A DNA stretch of 64,000 bases from NCBI GenBank assembly GCA_039811225.1, contig JBDHYG010000004.1, positions 1 through 64,000 on the forward strand, given 5' to 3'. Positions 14,767 to 23,807 of this stretch are shown one piece after another; position 1 is the first letter of the stretch; every line of letters starts with the position of its first letter. The notes beneath the pieces are model-generated. The model was not told the origin of the DNA. It did not search any database and saw nothing but the letters and a program-made list of their open reading frames with translations. The DNA is from JAFDXJ01 sp039811225. GTDB lineage: Bacteria > Bacteroidota > Bacteroidia > Chitinophagales > Chitinophagaceae. Both the position numbers and the translations under genes were made by a program.

Positions 14767-17532
14767 ATGCGAAAATTTCTATCTCTTTGCCTTGTCACAT
14801 TTATTGCAACCGTTGCTTTTTCACAAACGGCCTCTATCCAGGGAAACACTTCAGATACCACTATTGGGGAGGCTTTGGCCAATACTTCGGTTTCGCTCCT
14901 GCGTAGCAAAGATTCCGTGCTGTACAAATTTACAAGAACCGACAGTAAGGGAAATTTTTTATTTAAAAATATCCCTGCCGGGAAATACCTTTTATATTTT
15001 ACCTACCCGCGTTATGCTGATTATGTGGAAGAAATTGATGTGGCAGATGGCCAGGTACTGCAGTTACCACATATAAGCCTTATCACAAAGGCTCATTTGC
15101 TCGAAGAAGTTATCGTAAAACAACAGGGTGCTATTCGCCTGAAAGGGGATACCACGGAATTTTCTGCCGATAGTTTTAAAGTACGTGAAGGCGCCAATGT
15201 GGAAGAGTTATTGAAAAAACTACCCGGTATCCAGGTGGATAAAAGCGGGAATATTACTGCCATGGGGGAATCGGTAAAAAAAGTACTGGTAGATGGAGAA
15301 GAATTTTTTGGCAATGATCCTACGGTGGCTACTCAAAATTTACAGGCAGATGCGATTGATAAAGTGCAGGTCTTTGATAAAAAAAGTGACCAGGCAGTTT
15401 TCACCGGTATTGATGATGGGGAACGAACAAAAACCATTAACCTGACATTGAAGGAAGATAAAAAGAAGGGCTATTTTGGAAAACTGGAATTGGGCGCCGG
15501 GCCGGATGATAAATGGAATAACAATGCCATGTTCAACAGCTTTAAAGCAAAACGGAAATTATCATTTTATGGCATTATGAGCAGCACGGGCAAGACGGGC
15601 TTAAGCTGGCAGGAAAGTAGTCAGTATGGTAGTGGCGATATGGCAGTGATGGGAGACTTTAATGGTATGGTATCAATCGGGTCATTTAATGAATTTAACA
15701 GTGATAATTTTTATGGCCAGGGAATACCTAAGAGTTGGTCGGGTGGCATTAATTATTCCAATAAATTTAATGGCGAGAATCAATCCTTATATGGAAGTTA
15801 TGTGTACAATAAAATAAATACCGAAGGCAGTGGTTCCTCCATATCTCAATCTCTTATACCCGGAAATTTTTTTACAACCAGTGAAACAGGCAATAATATA
15901 ACCAGTAAAGACCGGCATGCCCTGAATGCTACTTTTGACTGGCAAATGGACAGCCTCACTTCCATGAAAATTACTGCCAATGCAAATACGGGAACAAGTA
16001 ATGGTTTTAGTAAATATAACAGCAGCACCATTAATGAAGCCGGTGATATTGCCAACACTACTGCACGCAATAGCAGTTATACGGGTAATAATAATGCTAT
16101 TAATTCCACCATTTTATTTCGTAAGAAATTTGCCAAACCCGGCCGTACCCTCTCTTTTAATTTTGATGAACAATACACTACGAGCAGCCAGGATGGTTAC
16201 CTGTATTCGCTGGTGGATAGCCTGACACAATCCGGTAATTACCAACAGGGCATTACCGATCAGAAGAAAATAAGCAATTCCCGAAATTCGATGTTGAATG
16301 GAAAACTGGTTTATACCACGCCCCTCTCCTCTAACGTGGCGCTTTCCCTGAATTATGCTTTGCGAAAAAGTAGCAGCAATTCCGAATTACTATCTTATGA
16401 TAAAGATGGTTCAGGAAAATATTCTTTATTAAATGACACTTTTAGTAACCATTATAATTTTGATGTGCTGACCAATACAGCCGGTCTTGGTTTTAATTAT
16501 AATGATAAAAAATTACAGTTCTTTGTCGGTTCGGATGTAGCCCGCTCCAATTTTGTGCAAACCGATGAATTCCTGCACCAGGAAATTCGCCGCGACTATA
16601 CCAACTTTTTCCCCCGGGCCAACCTGAATTATAAATTCAACAGCAGTGCACGGATATCTTTATTTTATAATGGAAATACGGTACAGCCTACGATTCAACA
16701 AATACAGCCTATCCAGGACAATAGCAACCCCATGTACATCACCTTGGGTAACCCGTATTTGAAACAGGCATTCAGGCATTCAATGAACCTGCGTATTAAT
16801 TCTTATAAAGTATTTACCCAGCGTGGCTTCTTCTTCCGGGCAAGTATGTCCACTACAGATAATGCGATCGTAACATCCTCTACCATTGATCCATCTTCCG
16901 GGAAAACCTTTAATCAATATATCAATATGGATGGCACCATGAATTATTCTTCAGGTATTAGTTACAATATGAAACTGGTGAAATGGGATATGAATTTCAA
17001 TGCCGGCCTGGATGTAGGTGGCGGTAAAAATACCAATATGGTCAACAGCTTAAAAAACCAAACAACCAACCTGAATTATGGATTGAATTTTGGCTTTAAT
17101 AAAGAAAAAGAAAACAAATACGATTTCAACTACTACATGAATGTTGATTACAATGCGTCCAATTCATCCATCAATACTGCCGTGAAAACGCATTACTGGT
17201 CACATGATCATCATCTCAGCCTGAATATTACCCTCCCCTGGAAATTTGAAATCAATACCGATGTGGATGCCAGTTTCCGCCAGAAGACCGATTTATTTGC
17301 CAAGAACAACAACGTGATTCAATGGAACGCCTACATTGGTAAAAAAATATTTAAACATGATCAGGGCCTGATCAAGTTCAGCGCATTTGATATCCTTGAT
17401 CAGAATAAAGGCTATGACCGTTATATCACCAGCAGTGTCATCCAGGAAACAAATTACCAGACACTGAACCGGTATTTCCTGTTAAGCTTTGTCTGGAACA
17501 TTTCTAAAACACCCGGTTCTTCAACTAAATAA
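14767..17532 (+). CDS. TonB-dependent-receptor-like outer membrane beta-barrel protein
   Basis: This 921-residue protein has a signal peptide (LSLCLVTFIATVAFSQ). A CarboxypepD_reg-like domain follows (about 22-110: ASIQGNTSDTTIGEALANTS, DSKGNFLFKNIPAGKYLLYF), then a plug-like domain (about 115-235: EFSADSFKVREGANVEELLK, LPGIQVDKSGNITAMGESVK, VLVDGEEFFGNDPTVA) and a C-terminal OMP_b-brl_3 barrel rich in Asn, Ser and Tyr. It belongs to the receptor-like barrels that are usually paired with GLPGLI proteins, and that gene follows after 8 bases. The pair is probably an operon; the substrate is unknown. It starts divergently from glgB with 111 bases between them. Confidence 0.88.
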   Translation: MRKFLSLCLVTFIATVAFSQTASIQGNTSDTTIGEALANTSVSLLRSKDSVLYKFTRTDSKGNFLFKNIPAGKYLLYFTYPRYADYVEEIDVADGQVLQLPHISLITKAHLLEEVIVKQQGAIRLKGDTTEFSADSFKVREGANVEELLKKLPGIQVDKSGNITAMGESVKKVLVDGEEFFGNDPTVATQNLQADAIDKVQVFDKKSDQAVFTGIDDGERTKTINLTLKEDKKKGYFGKLELGAGPDDKWNNNAMFNSFKAKRKLSFYGIMSSTGKTGLSWQESSQYGSGDMAVMGDFNGMVSIGSFNEFNSDNFYGQGIPKSWSGGINYSNKFNGENQSLYGSYVYNKINTEGSGSSISQSLIPGNFFTTSETGNNITSKDRHALNATFDWQMDSLTSMKITANANTGTSNGFSKYNSSTINEAGDIANTTARNSSYTGNNNAINSTILFRKKFAKPGRTLSFNFDEQYTTSSQDGYLYSLVDSLTQSGNYQQGITDQKKISNSRNSMLNGKLVYTTPLSSNVALSLNYALRKSSSNSELLSYDKDGSGKYSLLNDTFSNHYNFDVLTNTAGLGFNYNDKKLQFFVGSDVARSNFVQTDEFLHQEIRRDYTNFFPRANLNYKFNSSARISLFYNGNTVQPTIQQIQPIQDNSNPMYITLGNPYLKQAFRHSMNLRINSYKVFTQRGFFFRASMSTTDNAIVTSSTIDPSSGKTFNQYINMDGTMNYSSGISYNMKLVKWDMNFNAGLDVGGGKNTNMVNSLKNQTTNLNYGLNFGFNKEKENKYDFNYYMNVDYNASNSSINTAVKTHYWSHDHHLSLNITLPWKFEINTDVDASFRQKTDLFAKNNNVIQWNAYIGKKIFKHDQGLIKFSAFDILDQNKGYDRYITSSVIQETNYQTLNRYFLLSFVWNISKTPGSSTK

Positions 17533-17540
17533 TACATCTT

Positions 17541-18290
17541 ATGCAAAAAATATTTTTTCTCCTTTTCCTTTTACCAGCCACCCTTTGCCAGGCACAGGAA
17601 ATTTTTATTTCTTCCGGCAAAATTGAATTTGAAAAGAAAGTAAATATTCAAAAAGTAATGGAAGACAATTCCCGGGGGAATGATTGGATGGCTTCTTTCA
17701 GAAAGACAATGCCCACATATAACGTTAGCTATTTTGATTTATATTTTGATGCGGACAAAACATTATATAAGCCAGGCAAAACGGTACAATCCGGTGGCAT
17801 GCGGGGTCCCGACTGGTTTACCGGACCGGCAAATGATAATATCGTATATGATGATTTAAAAAATGGTACCTCCATCAGTCAGAAAAATGTGTTTGAAAAC
17901 ACGTTTCTTTTGCAGGATAGTTTACGGAATATCCAATGGAAGATGACTTCCGAACTCCGCGAAATAGCGGGTTTTCAATGTCACCGGGCAGAGACCATTA
18001 TAATGGATTCCATTTATATAATTGCTTTTTATACTGATCAGATCATTCCACCCGGTGGGCCGGAATCGATCCAGGGTTTGCCGGGGATGATCCTGGGAAT
18101 GGTTGTTCCCCGAATGCATGCTACCTGGTTTGCTACTTCAGTACAAGTAAGTGGTATTAAGCCGGACGAGATCACGCCTCCGCAAAAAGGACAGAAAGTA
18201 AATTACGAGGATCTGAAAGATCAATTGCAAAAAGCCATGAAAGATTGGAGACGCGGTGGGCAACGAAATATCTGGCAGGTCTTATTATGA
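17541..18290 (+). CDS. GLPGLI-family protein
   Basis: This 249-residue exported protein has a signal peptide (FFLLFLLPATLCQAQ) and the name-giving motif as GLPGMILGM (about residues 177-185) in a beta-rich fold. The family is restricted to Bacteroidota. It is typically encoded directly after an OMP_b-brl_3 receptor-like barrel, as here with 8 bases between the genes, which suggests a joint role in the cell envelope. The molecular function is not known. Its TGA directly abuts the convergent stop codon of glgC with no base between. Confidence 0.88.
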   Translation: MQKIFFLLFLLPATLCQAQEIFISSGKIEFEKKVNIQKVMEDNSRGNDWMASFRKTMPTYNVSYFDLYFDADKTLYKPGKTVQSGGMRGPDWFTGPANDNIVYDDLKNGTSISQKNVFENTFLLQDSLRNIQWKMTSELREIAGFQCHRAETIIMDSIYIIAFYTDQIIPPGGPESIQGLPGMILGMVVPRMHATWFATSVQVSGIKPDEITPPQKGQKVNYEDLKDQLQKAMKDWRRGGQRNIWQVLL

Positions 18291-19577
18291 TCAGATTATA
18301 GTAAAACCATTCGGTAATACGGTTTCTTTGCGAACTACTACAATACCATTTTTAACGGTATACAACTCATTCTCCGTATTGGCCAGGTGATTACCCCCTT
18401 TAATGATCACATGATCCCCAATCCGGCAATCTTTATCAATGATAGTATTACTGATATCACAATGATCCCCAATTCCCAAACGGGGTATCCCATTCAGGTG
18501 ATTTGTTTTAAACTCATCAAAAGTTTCATAAAAATCATTCCCCATAATATAACTATTCGATATCTTACTGCCGATTCCGATACGGGAACGAATACCAATA
18601 ACACTGTTTTCAATTTTATCGGCATGCAAAATACAGCCCTCGGCGATCAGTGCCCTTTCAAATCGTGTCCCACTTATTTTGCAGGGAGGCAACATGCGGG
18701 GGCGTGTATAAACCGGTTTCATATTATCAAATAAGTTGAAACTCGGTATGGCCTGTGTTAATTCCAGGTTGGCTTCAAAAAAGGAATGGATGTTTCCGAT
18801 ATCGGTCCAGTAGCCCTCATATTGATAACTGCACACTTTATAATTCTTAATTGAATTGGGCAAAATTTCTTTTCCAAAATCTGTTGCAACCGGGTATTCT
18901 TTGTACAATAAATTATCCAATACTGCTTTATTGAAAATATAAATCCCCATGGAAGCAAGGTGTTTTTTTCCTATGCCTTTCATTTCTTCCCCGGTATCAC
19001 TTTCCCAATCGCCCAATAAATGAGGTGCCGGTTTCTCAATGAAAGAAGTTATTACCTTTTCTTCATTCGATTTGATAATTCCCAGTTCCGGGGCATCTCC
19101 TTCATGTACCGGAATAGTGGCAATGGTGATATCGGCTTTCAATTCCCGGTGGTTTTTTATCATATCGATAAAATCCATCTGGTACAACTGATCTCCACTC
19201 AATACCAATAAATAATCATATTCATTGTTGTTGATATGGCGCATAGATTGGCGTACAGCATCAGCCGTTCCCTGGAACCAGCCCTGGTTGTCTGGTGTTT
19301 GTTCCGCAGCGAGGATATCAACAAAGCCTGTACTGAAAGCGCTGAAATGATACGTGTTTTTGATATGTTTATTCAGTGATGCCGAATTATACTGTGTCAA
19401 TACATACATCCGGCTGATATTCGCATTAATGCAATTACTTATAGGAATATCTACCAACCTGTATTTCCCGGCAATAGGTACGGCCGGTTTGGACCGGCTG
19501 GCAGTCAGGGGATACAAGCGGGAACCGGCTCCACCACCGAGGATGATGGCCACTACTGAATTGGATAAACTGTACAT
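18291..19577 (-). CDS. glgC: glucose-1-phosphate adenylyltransferase (ADP-glucose pyrophosphorylase)
   Basis: This 428-residue enzyme makes ADP-glucose for glycogen synthesis. Visible motifs are the nucleotidyltransferase signature ILGGGAGSRLYPLTASRSKP, the region KYRLVDIPISNCINANI, GWFQGTADAVRQ and LVLSGDQLYQMDF. The substrate site is FIEKP, and a C-terminal left-handed beta-helix carries hexapeptide repeats (IGIRSRIGIGSKISNSYIM and following). It lies 27 bases downstream of glgA on the same strand, so glgA-glgC form an operon. Allosteric control is expected for the family, but the effectors cannot be read here. Confidence 0.96.
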   Translation of the reverse strand: MYSLSNSVVAIILGGGAGSRLYPLTASRSKPAVPIAGKYRLVDIPISNCINANISRMYVLTQYNSASLNKHIKNTYHFSAFSTGFVDILAAEQTPDNQGWFQGTADAVRQSMRHINNNEYDYLLVLSGDQLYQMDFIDMIKNHRELKADITIATIPVHEGDAPELGIIKSNEEKVITSFIEKPAPHLLGDWESDTGEEMKGIGKKHLASMGIYIFNKAVLDNLLYKEYPVATDFGKEILPNSIKNYKVCSYQYEGYWTDIGNIHSFFEANLELTQAIPSFNLFDNMKPVYTRPRMLPPCKISGTRFERALIAEGCILHADKIENSVIGIRSRIGIGSKISNSYIMGNDFYETFDEFKTNHLNGIPRLGIGDHCDISNTIIDKDCRIGDHVIIKGGNHLANTENELYTVKNGIVVVRKETVLPNGFTII

Positions 19578-19604
19578 ATAGGAGATTTTAAAAAATAAAT
19601 AAAA

Positions 19605-21032
19605 TTATTCTATACCGATAATACTTTCATATACTTCCATATACTGCTGAATGGCATGTTCCCAGCTATGATCCAGGCGTACCATTTTTTCCCGCATTTT
19701 TTGTATCAATGCCGGATCATTTGCATACACCTCCAAAGCCCGGTCAATCGCATGATTGATATCTTCCACGCTGGCATGATTGAACACGATGCCCCAGCCA
19801 TCCTCATCACCCATATCTTTTACTGTATCGCGAAGCCCGCCGGTATTGCGCACCATGGGCACAGTACCATATCGCATGGCATACATTTGATTGAGCCCGC
19901 AAGGTTCCACCCGGCTTGGCATAAGTAAAAAATCGGCAGCCGCATACATGCGATGACTTAGCTGCTCCTTATATCCGATGACTGCACGTATATTTTCCGG
20001 GTAATGTGCAGCCAGTTTGGTAAGCTGTTGTTCCACCAGGTCATTGCCACTACCCAGGACCAGGAAATTGGCTTCTCCGGGATGGCGATACATTACCGAT
20101 AAAATGGTATCTGGTAACACATCTGCTGCTTTTTCCGCAACCAGGCGGCCAATAAAAATAAACAAAGGCTTTGCCGGATCTAAATTGTATTCTTTACATA
20201 AATCTTCTTTATTCTTTTGCTTACCGGTATGCACTGTTTTTTTAGAGAAATGGATATCCAGGTAAGCATCTTTAGCCGGGTCCCACACTTCATTATCAAT
20301 CCCGTTTAAAATACCAACACATTTATTTTTTTCCATGTCAAATAAATGTTCCAGGCCATTGGAATTGTATGATAATTCCTGTAAATAACTTTCGCTAACT
20401 GTTGTGACCCGCCATGCATTCTTAATGGCAGCAGCCATAGGATTTACCAAACCATTCCATTCCAGTAAACCTTTTTTCCAGGTATCCCATTCAGGCAGGA
20501 AATAACTTTGGTCCCATCCCATCCAACCCTGGTACTGTGCATTATGGATCGTAAATACAGTGGGAATATGCGCAAGTTTTTCAAAGCGGTAACAATATTT
20601 TATCATGAATGGAATAAGTGCGGTATGATGATCATGGCAATGCAATATATCAGGCTGATGCTCCCAATGGTTTATCCAGTCCAATGCGGCAACCTGGAAT
20701 GCGGTGAAGCGTTCTGTATCATCGGCATAGCCATACACTTTTTCACGATCCAATAAACCCGTAATATCGACAAGGTATAAATCGAAGCCCAGGGAAGATT
20801 CAGTCTCTTTAAAGATTTTATAATCAAACCAGCGGTCACCAATATTGGTATGGCCAATAAAATCTTCCACCCATTCATGTTTGGGTAAAAATGGCATGAT
20901 ATAAAGTGGCATGACTACTTTAGCATAGTGGCCGGCTTTGCATTGATATTTTGGTAATGCGCCGACTACATCACCCAGTCCTCCTACCTTTGCTACCGGG
21001 TAGCATTCCGCGCTGAAATGAATTATTTCCAT
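19605..21032 (-). CDS. glgA: glycogen synthase (GT5)
   Basis: This 475-residue glycosyltransferase elongates alpha-1,4-glucan from ADP-glucose. The N-terminal KVGGLGDVVGALPKYQ is the ADP-glucose-binding KxGGL motif. HCHDHHTALIPFMIKY and FTIHNAQYQGWMGWD belong to the first Rossmann domain. The second domain has FIGRLVAEKAADVLPDTI and MPSRVEPCGLNQMYAMRYG with the catalytic Glu. It starts the glgA-glgC operon, and the 135 bases upstream form a divergent promoter region shared with the ROK kinase gene. Confidence 0.96.
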   Translation of the reverse strand: MEIIHFSAECYPVAKVGGLGDVVGALPKYQCKAGHYAKVVMPLYIMPFLPKHEWVEDFIGHTNIGDRWFDYKIFKETESSLGFDLYLVDITGLLDREKVYGYADDTERFTAFQVAALDWINHWEHQPDILHCHDHHTALIPFMIKYCYRFEKLAHIPTVFTIHNAQYQGWMGWDQSYFLPEWDTWKKGLLEWNGLVNPMAAAIKNAWRVTTVSESYLQELSYNSNGLEHLFDMEKNKCVGILNGIDNEVWDPAKDAYLDIHFSKKTVHTGKQKNKEDLCKEYNLDPAKPLFIFIGRLVAEKAADVLPDTILSVMYRHPGEANFLVLGSGNDLVEQQLTKLAAHYPENIRAVIGYKEQLSHRMYAAADFLLMPSRVEPCGLNQMYAMRYGTVPMVRNTGGLRDTVKDMGDEDGWGIVFNHASVEDINHAIDRALEVYANDPALIQKMREKMVRLDHSWEHAIQQYMEVYESIIGIE

Positions 21033-21167
21033 GAATCTTAATAACTTTAAAGCAATTTAACTTTTATTCAAACATATCAGAAAAATATTCATTCAAATTT
21101 ACAGAACTTGCACCAAAAGAAACTTTTTTCGATAGACTCTTTCCTATAATAGAAATAAAAACAAACT

Positions 21168-22130
21168 ATGCAAGCAGAAAAACAATTGGTGATCGGCATT
21201 GACATCGGCGGAACCAATACCGTGATGGGGATTGTTGACCGCAATGGAAAAATAATAAACAGGCAAACCGTCTCTACGACAAAATATGATTCCGTAGAAA
21301 AATATATTGATTATCTTTTTGAAGCCATTCAACCGGCCATTGAAGAAGCCGGCGGATCCACCTTTTTTGCCGGTATCGGCATCGGCGCTCCTAATGGAAA
21401 TTTCTATAAAGGCACTATTGAATATGCCCCCAACCTGGTATGGCAAAAAGGAATCATCCCTTTTGCAGCATTGATGGAAAAAAAATTTAAGCTGCCGGCC
21501 CGTTTAACAAATGATGCCAACGCAGCCGCAATGGGGGAAATGATTTATGGCGATGCTAAAAACATGAAAGATTTTATCATGATTACATTGGGTACCGGTG
21601 TAGGTAGTGGTATTGTATCCAATGGTCAGGTGATTTATGGCCATGATGGATTTGCCGGGGAACTGGGCCATGTAACGGTTTTACCCGGTGGCCGCCGGCA
21701 TTGGGCCACGGGAATGTATGGCCCGCTGGAAGCCTATGCATCCGCAACCGGTGTACGCCTTACCGCTCTTGAATTAATGGAACAAGAAAAATATAAAGAC
21801 AGCCCCTTACATTCCCATGCTGCAGAAGAGATCAATAGCAAACTCATTTATGAATATGCTATGCAGAATGATGCCTTGTCAAATGATGTATTTAAAATTA
21901 CCGGGGAAATCTTAGGAATCGCCCTGGCCAATGCCGTCATGTTTTCTTCCCCCGAAGCGATCTTCCTCTTCGGTGGTTTATGTGAAGCCGGCGATTTATT
22001 GCTGAATCCAACGAAAGCCAGTATGGAAAAAAACCTGATCCCCGTTTTTCAAAATAAAGTACAACTGATATATAGCCGCCTGAAGCAATCAGATGCCGCT
22101 ATCCTCGGCGCCAGTGCATTGGCCTGGTAA
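21168..22130 (+). CDS. ROK-family sugar kinase (probable glucokinase) lacking the usual zinc cysteines
   Basis: This 320-residue cytoplasmic kinase of the ROK family probably makes glucose-6-phosphate, fitting the glycogen genes beside it. Motifs are the phosphate loop GIDIGGTNTVMGIVD, LTNDANAAAMGEMIYG with the catalytic Asp, LGTGVGSGIVSNG and GFAGELGHVTV. In most ROK proteins the next stretch contains CxCGxxGCxE, which binds zinc. Here it reads GGRRHWATGMYGPLEAYAS with no cysteine, so the zinc site is missing. The Glu-His after GFAG is kept. It is divergent from glgA-glgC and ends in a bidirectional terminator. Confidence 0.88.
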   Translation: MQAEKQLVIGIDIGGTNTVMGIVDRNGKIINRQTVSTTKYDSVEKYIDYLFEAIQPAIEEAGGSTFFAGIGIGAPNGNFYKGTIEYAPNLVWQKGIIPFAALMEKKFKLPARLTNDANAAAMGEMIYGDAKNMKDFIMITLGTGVGSGIVSNGQVIYGHDGFAGELGHVTVLPGGRRHWATGMYGPLEAYASATGVRLTALELMEQEKYKDSPLHSHAAEEINSKLIYEYAMQNDALSNDVFKITGEILGIALANAVMFSSPEAIFLFGGLCEAGDLLLNPTKASMEKNLIPVFQNKVQLIYSRLKQSDAAILGASALAW

Positions 22131-22131
22131 A

Positions 22132-22163
22132 AAAAAACAGGCATGGATATATGCCTGTTTTTT
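22132..22163. terminator. bidirectional terminator between sugar kinase and aquaporin genes
   Basis: AAAAAACAGGCAT pairs perfectly with ATGCCTGTTTTTT around a six-base loop, with A and T runs on both sides. It can end transcription of both convergent genes. Confidence 0.85.
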
Positions 22164-22180
22164 CCTGTGGGATAATAATT

Positions 22181-22819
22181 TTATTTATCATCTTTATTGC
22201 AACTGAGAAATACAAATGCGGCAACCAGGCCTCCGCCAAAACAGCCTACGAGGTACACCCACAAATCACTCCAATTTGCCATATGCATCAGTAATATTCC
22301 CAATGCCACACCCGGATTGAATGCGCCACCGGAAAATCCACCCAAAGCATATGCCATAGCCGTAACGGTGAGACCAATGGCCAGGCCATAAAAACTATTT
22401 CCCTGCGTACCTTTTGCAGTGGCGGTATTCAGCACAACAAAAACCAATGCAAAAGTGCCAAGAAATTCACCAATTAACCCATTGGTGGAACTTGCCATAG
22501 CAGCTGCATCTGCAGGTACTTTATCACCTAATAAAAACATGGCAACATAAGCAGCAACGGCTGAACCTAAAAATTGCACTACCCAATAACCGATGGCATC
22601 ACCCAAACTGATTTTCCCGCGAACCAGGATACCTAATGTTACTGCCGGATTGTAATGTGCACCGGAGATATGACCACCCGCAAAAACCATCACCATTAAT
22701 ACCATGCCGATAGCTATGGGCGCCGTGATAGCTGCATTGGCACCACCACCTAATACAGCCAGGCCAACAGTTAATACCAGGAAAAAAGTACCAATGAATT
22801 CTGTAATTAATTTTCGCAT
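22181..22819 (-). CDS. aquaporin-family channel (MIP) with NPA/NPG motifs
   Basis: This 212-residue inner-membrane protein has six predicted helices in two homologous halves. The first half carries the expected HYNPAVTLGILVRG box (about residue 57). The second half has FNPGVALGILLM (about residue 168) in place of NPAR: the Ala is Gly, and the Arg that forms the aromatic/arginine filter in water and glycerol channels is Val. The fold is clearly MIP, but selectivity may differ from AqpZ or GlpF. It is a single gene with a terminator downstream. Confidence 0.85.
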   Translation of the reverse strand: MRKLITEFIGTFFLVLTVGLAVLGGGANAAITAPIAIGMVLMVMVFAGGHISGAHYNPAVTLGILVRGKISLGDAIGYWVVQFLGSAVAAYVAMFLLGDKVPADAAAMASSTNGLIGEFLGTFALVFVVLNTATAKGTQGNSFYGLAIGLTVTAMAYALGGFSGGAFNPGVALGILLMHMANWSDLWVYLVGCFGGGLVAAFVFLSCNKDDK

Positions 22820-22884
22820 ACGAATTGATTTTATTTGTTTGGTAAAAGGATTTACTACTGACTTAGAGCAGTTAAAATTATGAT

Positions 22885-23271
22885 TTATTTTTTATACACA
22901 CTGATAGCCATAAGAATCCAGCCGGCAATAAAGCACAGTCCTCCTATCGGTGTTATGGCGCCTATCCATTTCAGGTTGTCCTTTCCGGCGGAAAGAATAT
23001 AGGTAAGAGCATAGAGTGACCCGGAGAAGAACACTATACCCGCCATAAAAAAACGACCACTCCAAAGCATCGCATTATTACGGAAAGTAGCATATAAAAT
23101 GCCGGCAAGGCATAAGGCAAAAACATGATAAAACTGGTAACGCACCCCTGTTTCAAAAATAGTTAATACAGGTTCATTTACTTTTTCTTTTAAAGCATGT
23201 GCACCAAATGCGCCCAATGCAACAGCTAAAGCAGCTAACAGAGCGGCGGTAAGTAAAAAGGGTTTATACAT
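22885..23271 (-). CDS. DUF423-family membrane protein
   Basis: This 128-residue inner-membrane protein belongs to DUF423 (YgdD-like). It has four predicted helices, with the typical N-terminal ALAVALGAFGAHALKEK, then TGVRYQFYHVFALCLAGIL, FMAGIVFFSGSLYALTYIL and the ITPIGGLCFIAGWILMA end. An upstream in-frame ATG at 23361 lies deep inside aroK, so the start at 23271 is chosen; it overlaps the aroK stop by 8 bases. The gene is probably translationally coupled to aroK. The function of the family is not established. Confidence 0.85.
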   Translation of the reverse strand: MYKPFLLTAALLAALAVALGAFGAHALKEKVNEPVLTIFETGVRYQFYHVFALCLAGILYATFRNNAMLWSGRFFMAGIVFFSGSLYALTYILSAGKDNLKWIGAITPIGGLCFIAGWILMAISVYKK

Positions 23272-23773
23272 GTTCCAATTTTTGTAAAATATCTTTTTCG
23301 AGATTATCCGGGCTTTTAATATGAAGGGCCGATTGGGCAAAGCAAGATTTTCGTTGTTCAAGTTTCACAGTAAGAAAAGATAATAACTCCGGAGTCTCCA
23401 TGCCCCGGATAAGTGGCCGGTTATCACTTTCCGATAACAAGCGATCTGCCAGCTTTTCTACAGGTTCATCCAACCAAATAGTTAAACCGTGTTGTTTTAA
23501 CCAATGTAAATTATCAAAATAACAAGGTGTTCCACCACCGGTAGCCAGTACGACACCCTGTTCATTTGAAAAAGACTTTAATACTTCTGACTCTTTTTCG
23601 CGGAAATATCTTTCCCCCTTATCCAGGAAGATTTGCAGAATTTTTTTTCCTTCTCTTTCTTCAATCACTTCATCCAGGTCGTAAAAATCCATATGCAGGT
23701 CCTGCGCAATACGCTTCCCCCAAAATGTTTTTCCCACACCGGACATGCCCAGCAAAAAGATATTTGTTTGCAT
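23264..23773 (-). CDS. aroK: shikimate kinase
   Basis: This 169-residue kinase phosphorylates shikimate in aromatic amino acid synthesis. It has the P-loop FLLGMSGVGKTFWGKRIA, the shikimate-binding FYDLDEVIEEREG, RYFREKESEVL, the Walker-B-like VVLATGGGTPCYF and the lid region DNRPLIRG. The ATG at 23773 is chosen because the P-loop begins a few residues later, as in the family; the open frame extends upstream without similarity. It is followed by the overlapping DUF423 gene. Another shikimate-pathway gene, aroQ, lies far away at 50689. Confidence 0.92.
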   Translation of the reverse strand: MQTNIFLLGMSGVGKTFWGKRIAQDLHMDFYDLDEVIEEREGKKILQIFLDKGERYFREKESEVLKSFSNEQGVVLATGGGTPCYFDNLHWLKQHGLTIWLDEPVEKLADRLLSESDNRPLIRGMETPELLSFLTVKLEQRKSCFAQSALHIKSPDNLEKDILQKLEHV

Positions 23774-23807
23774 TTTCAAATAAAAAATTTGCTGCTTTGT
23801 TATCGAA

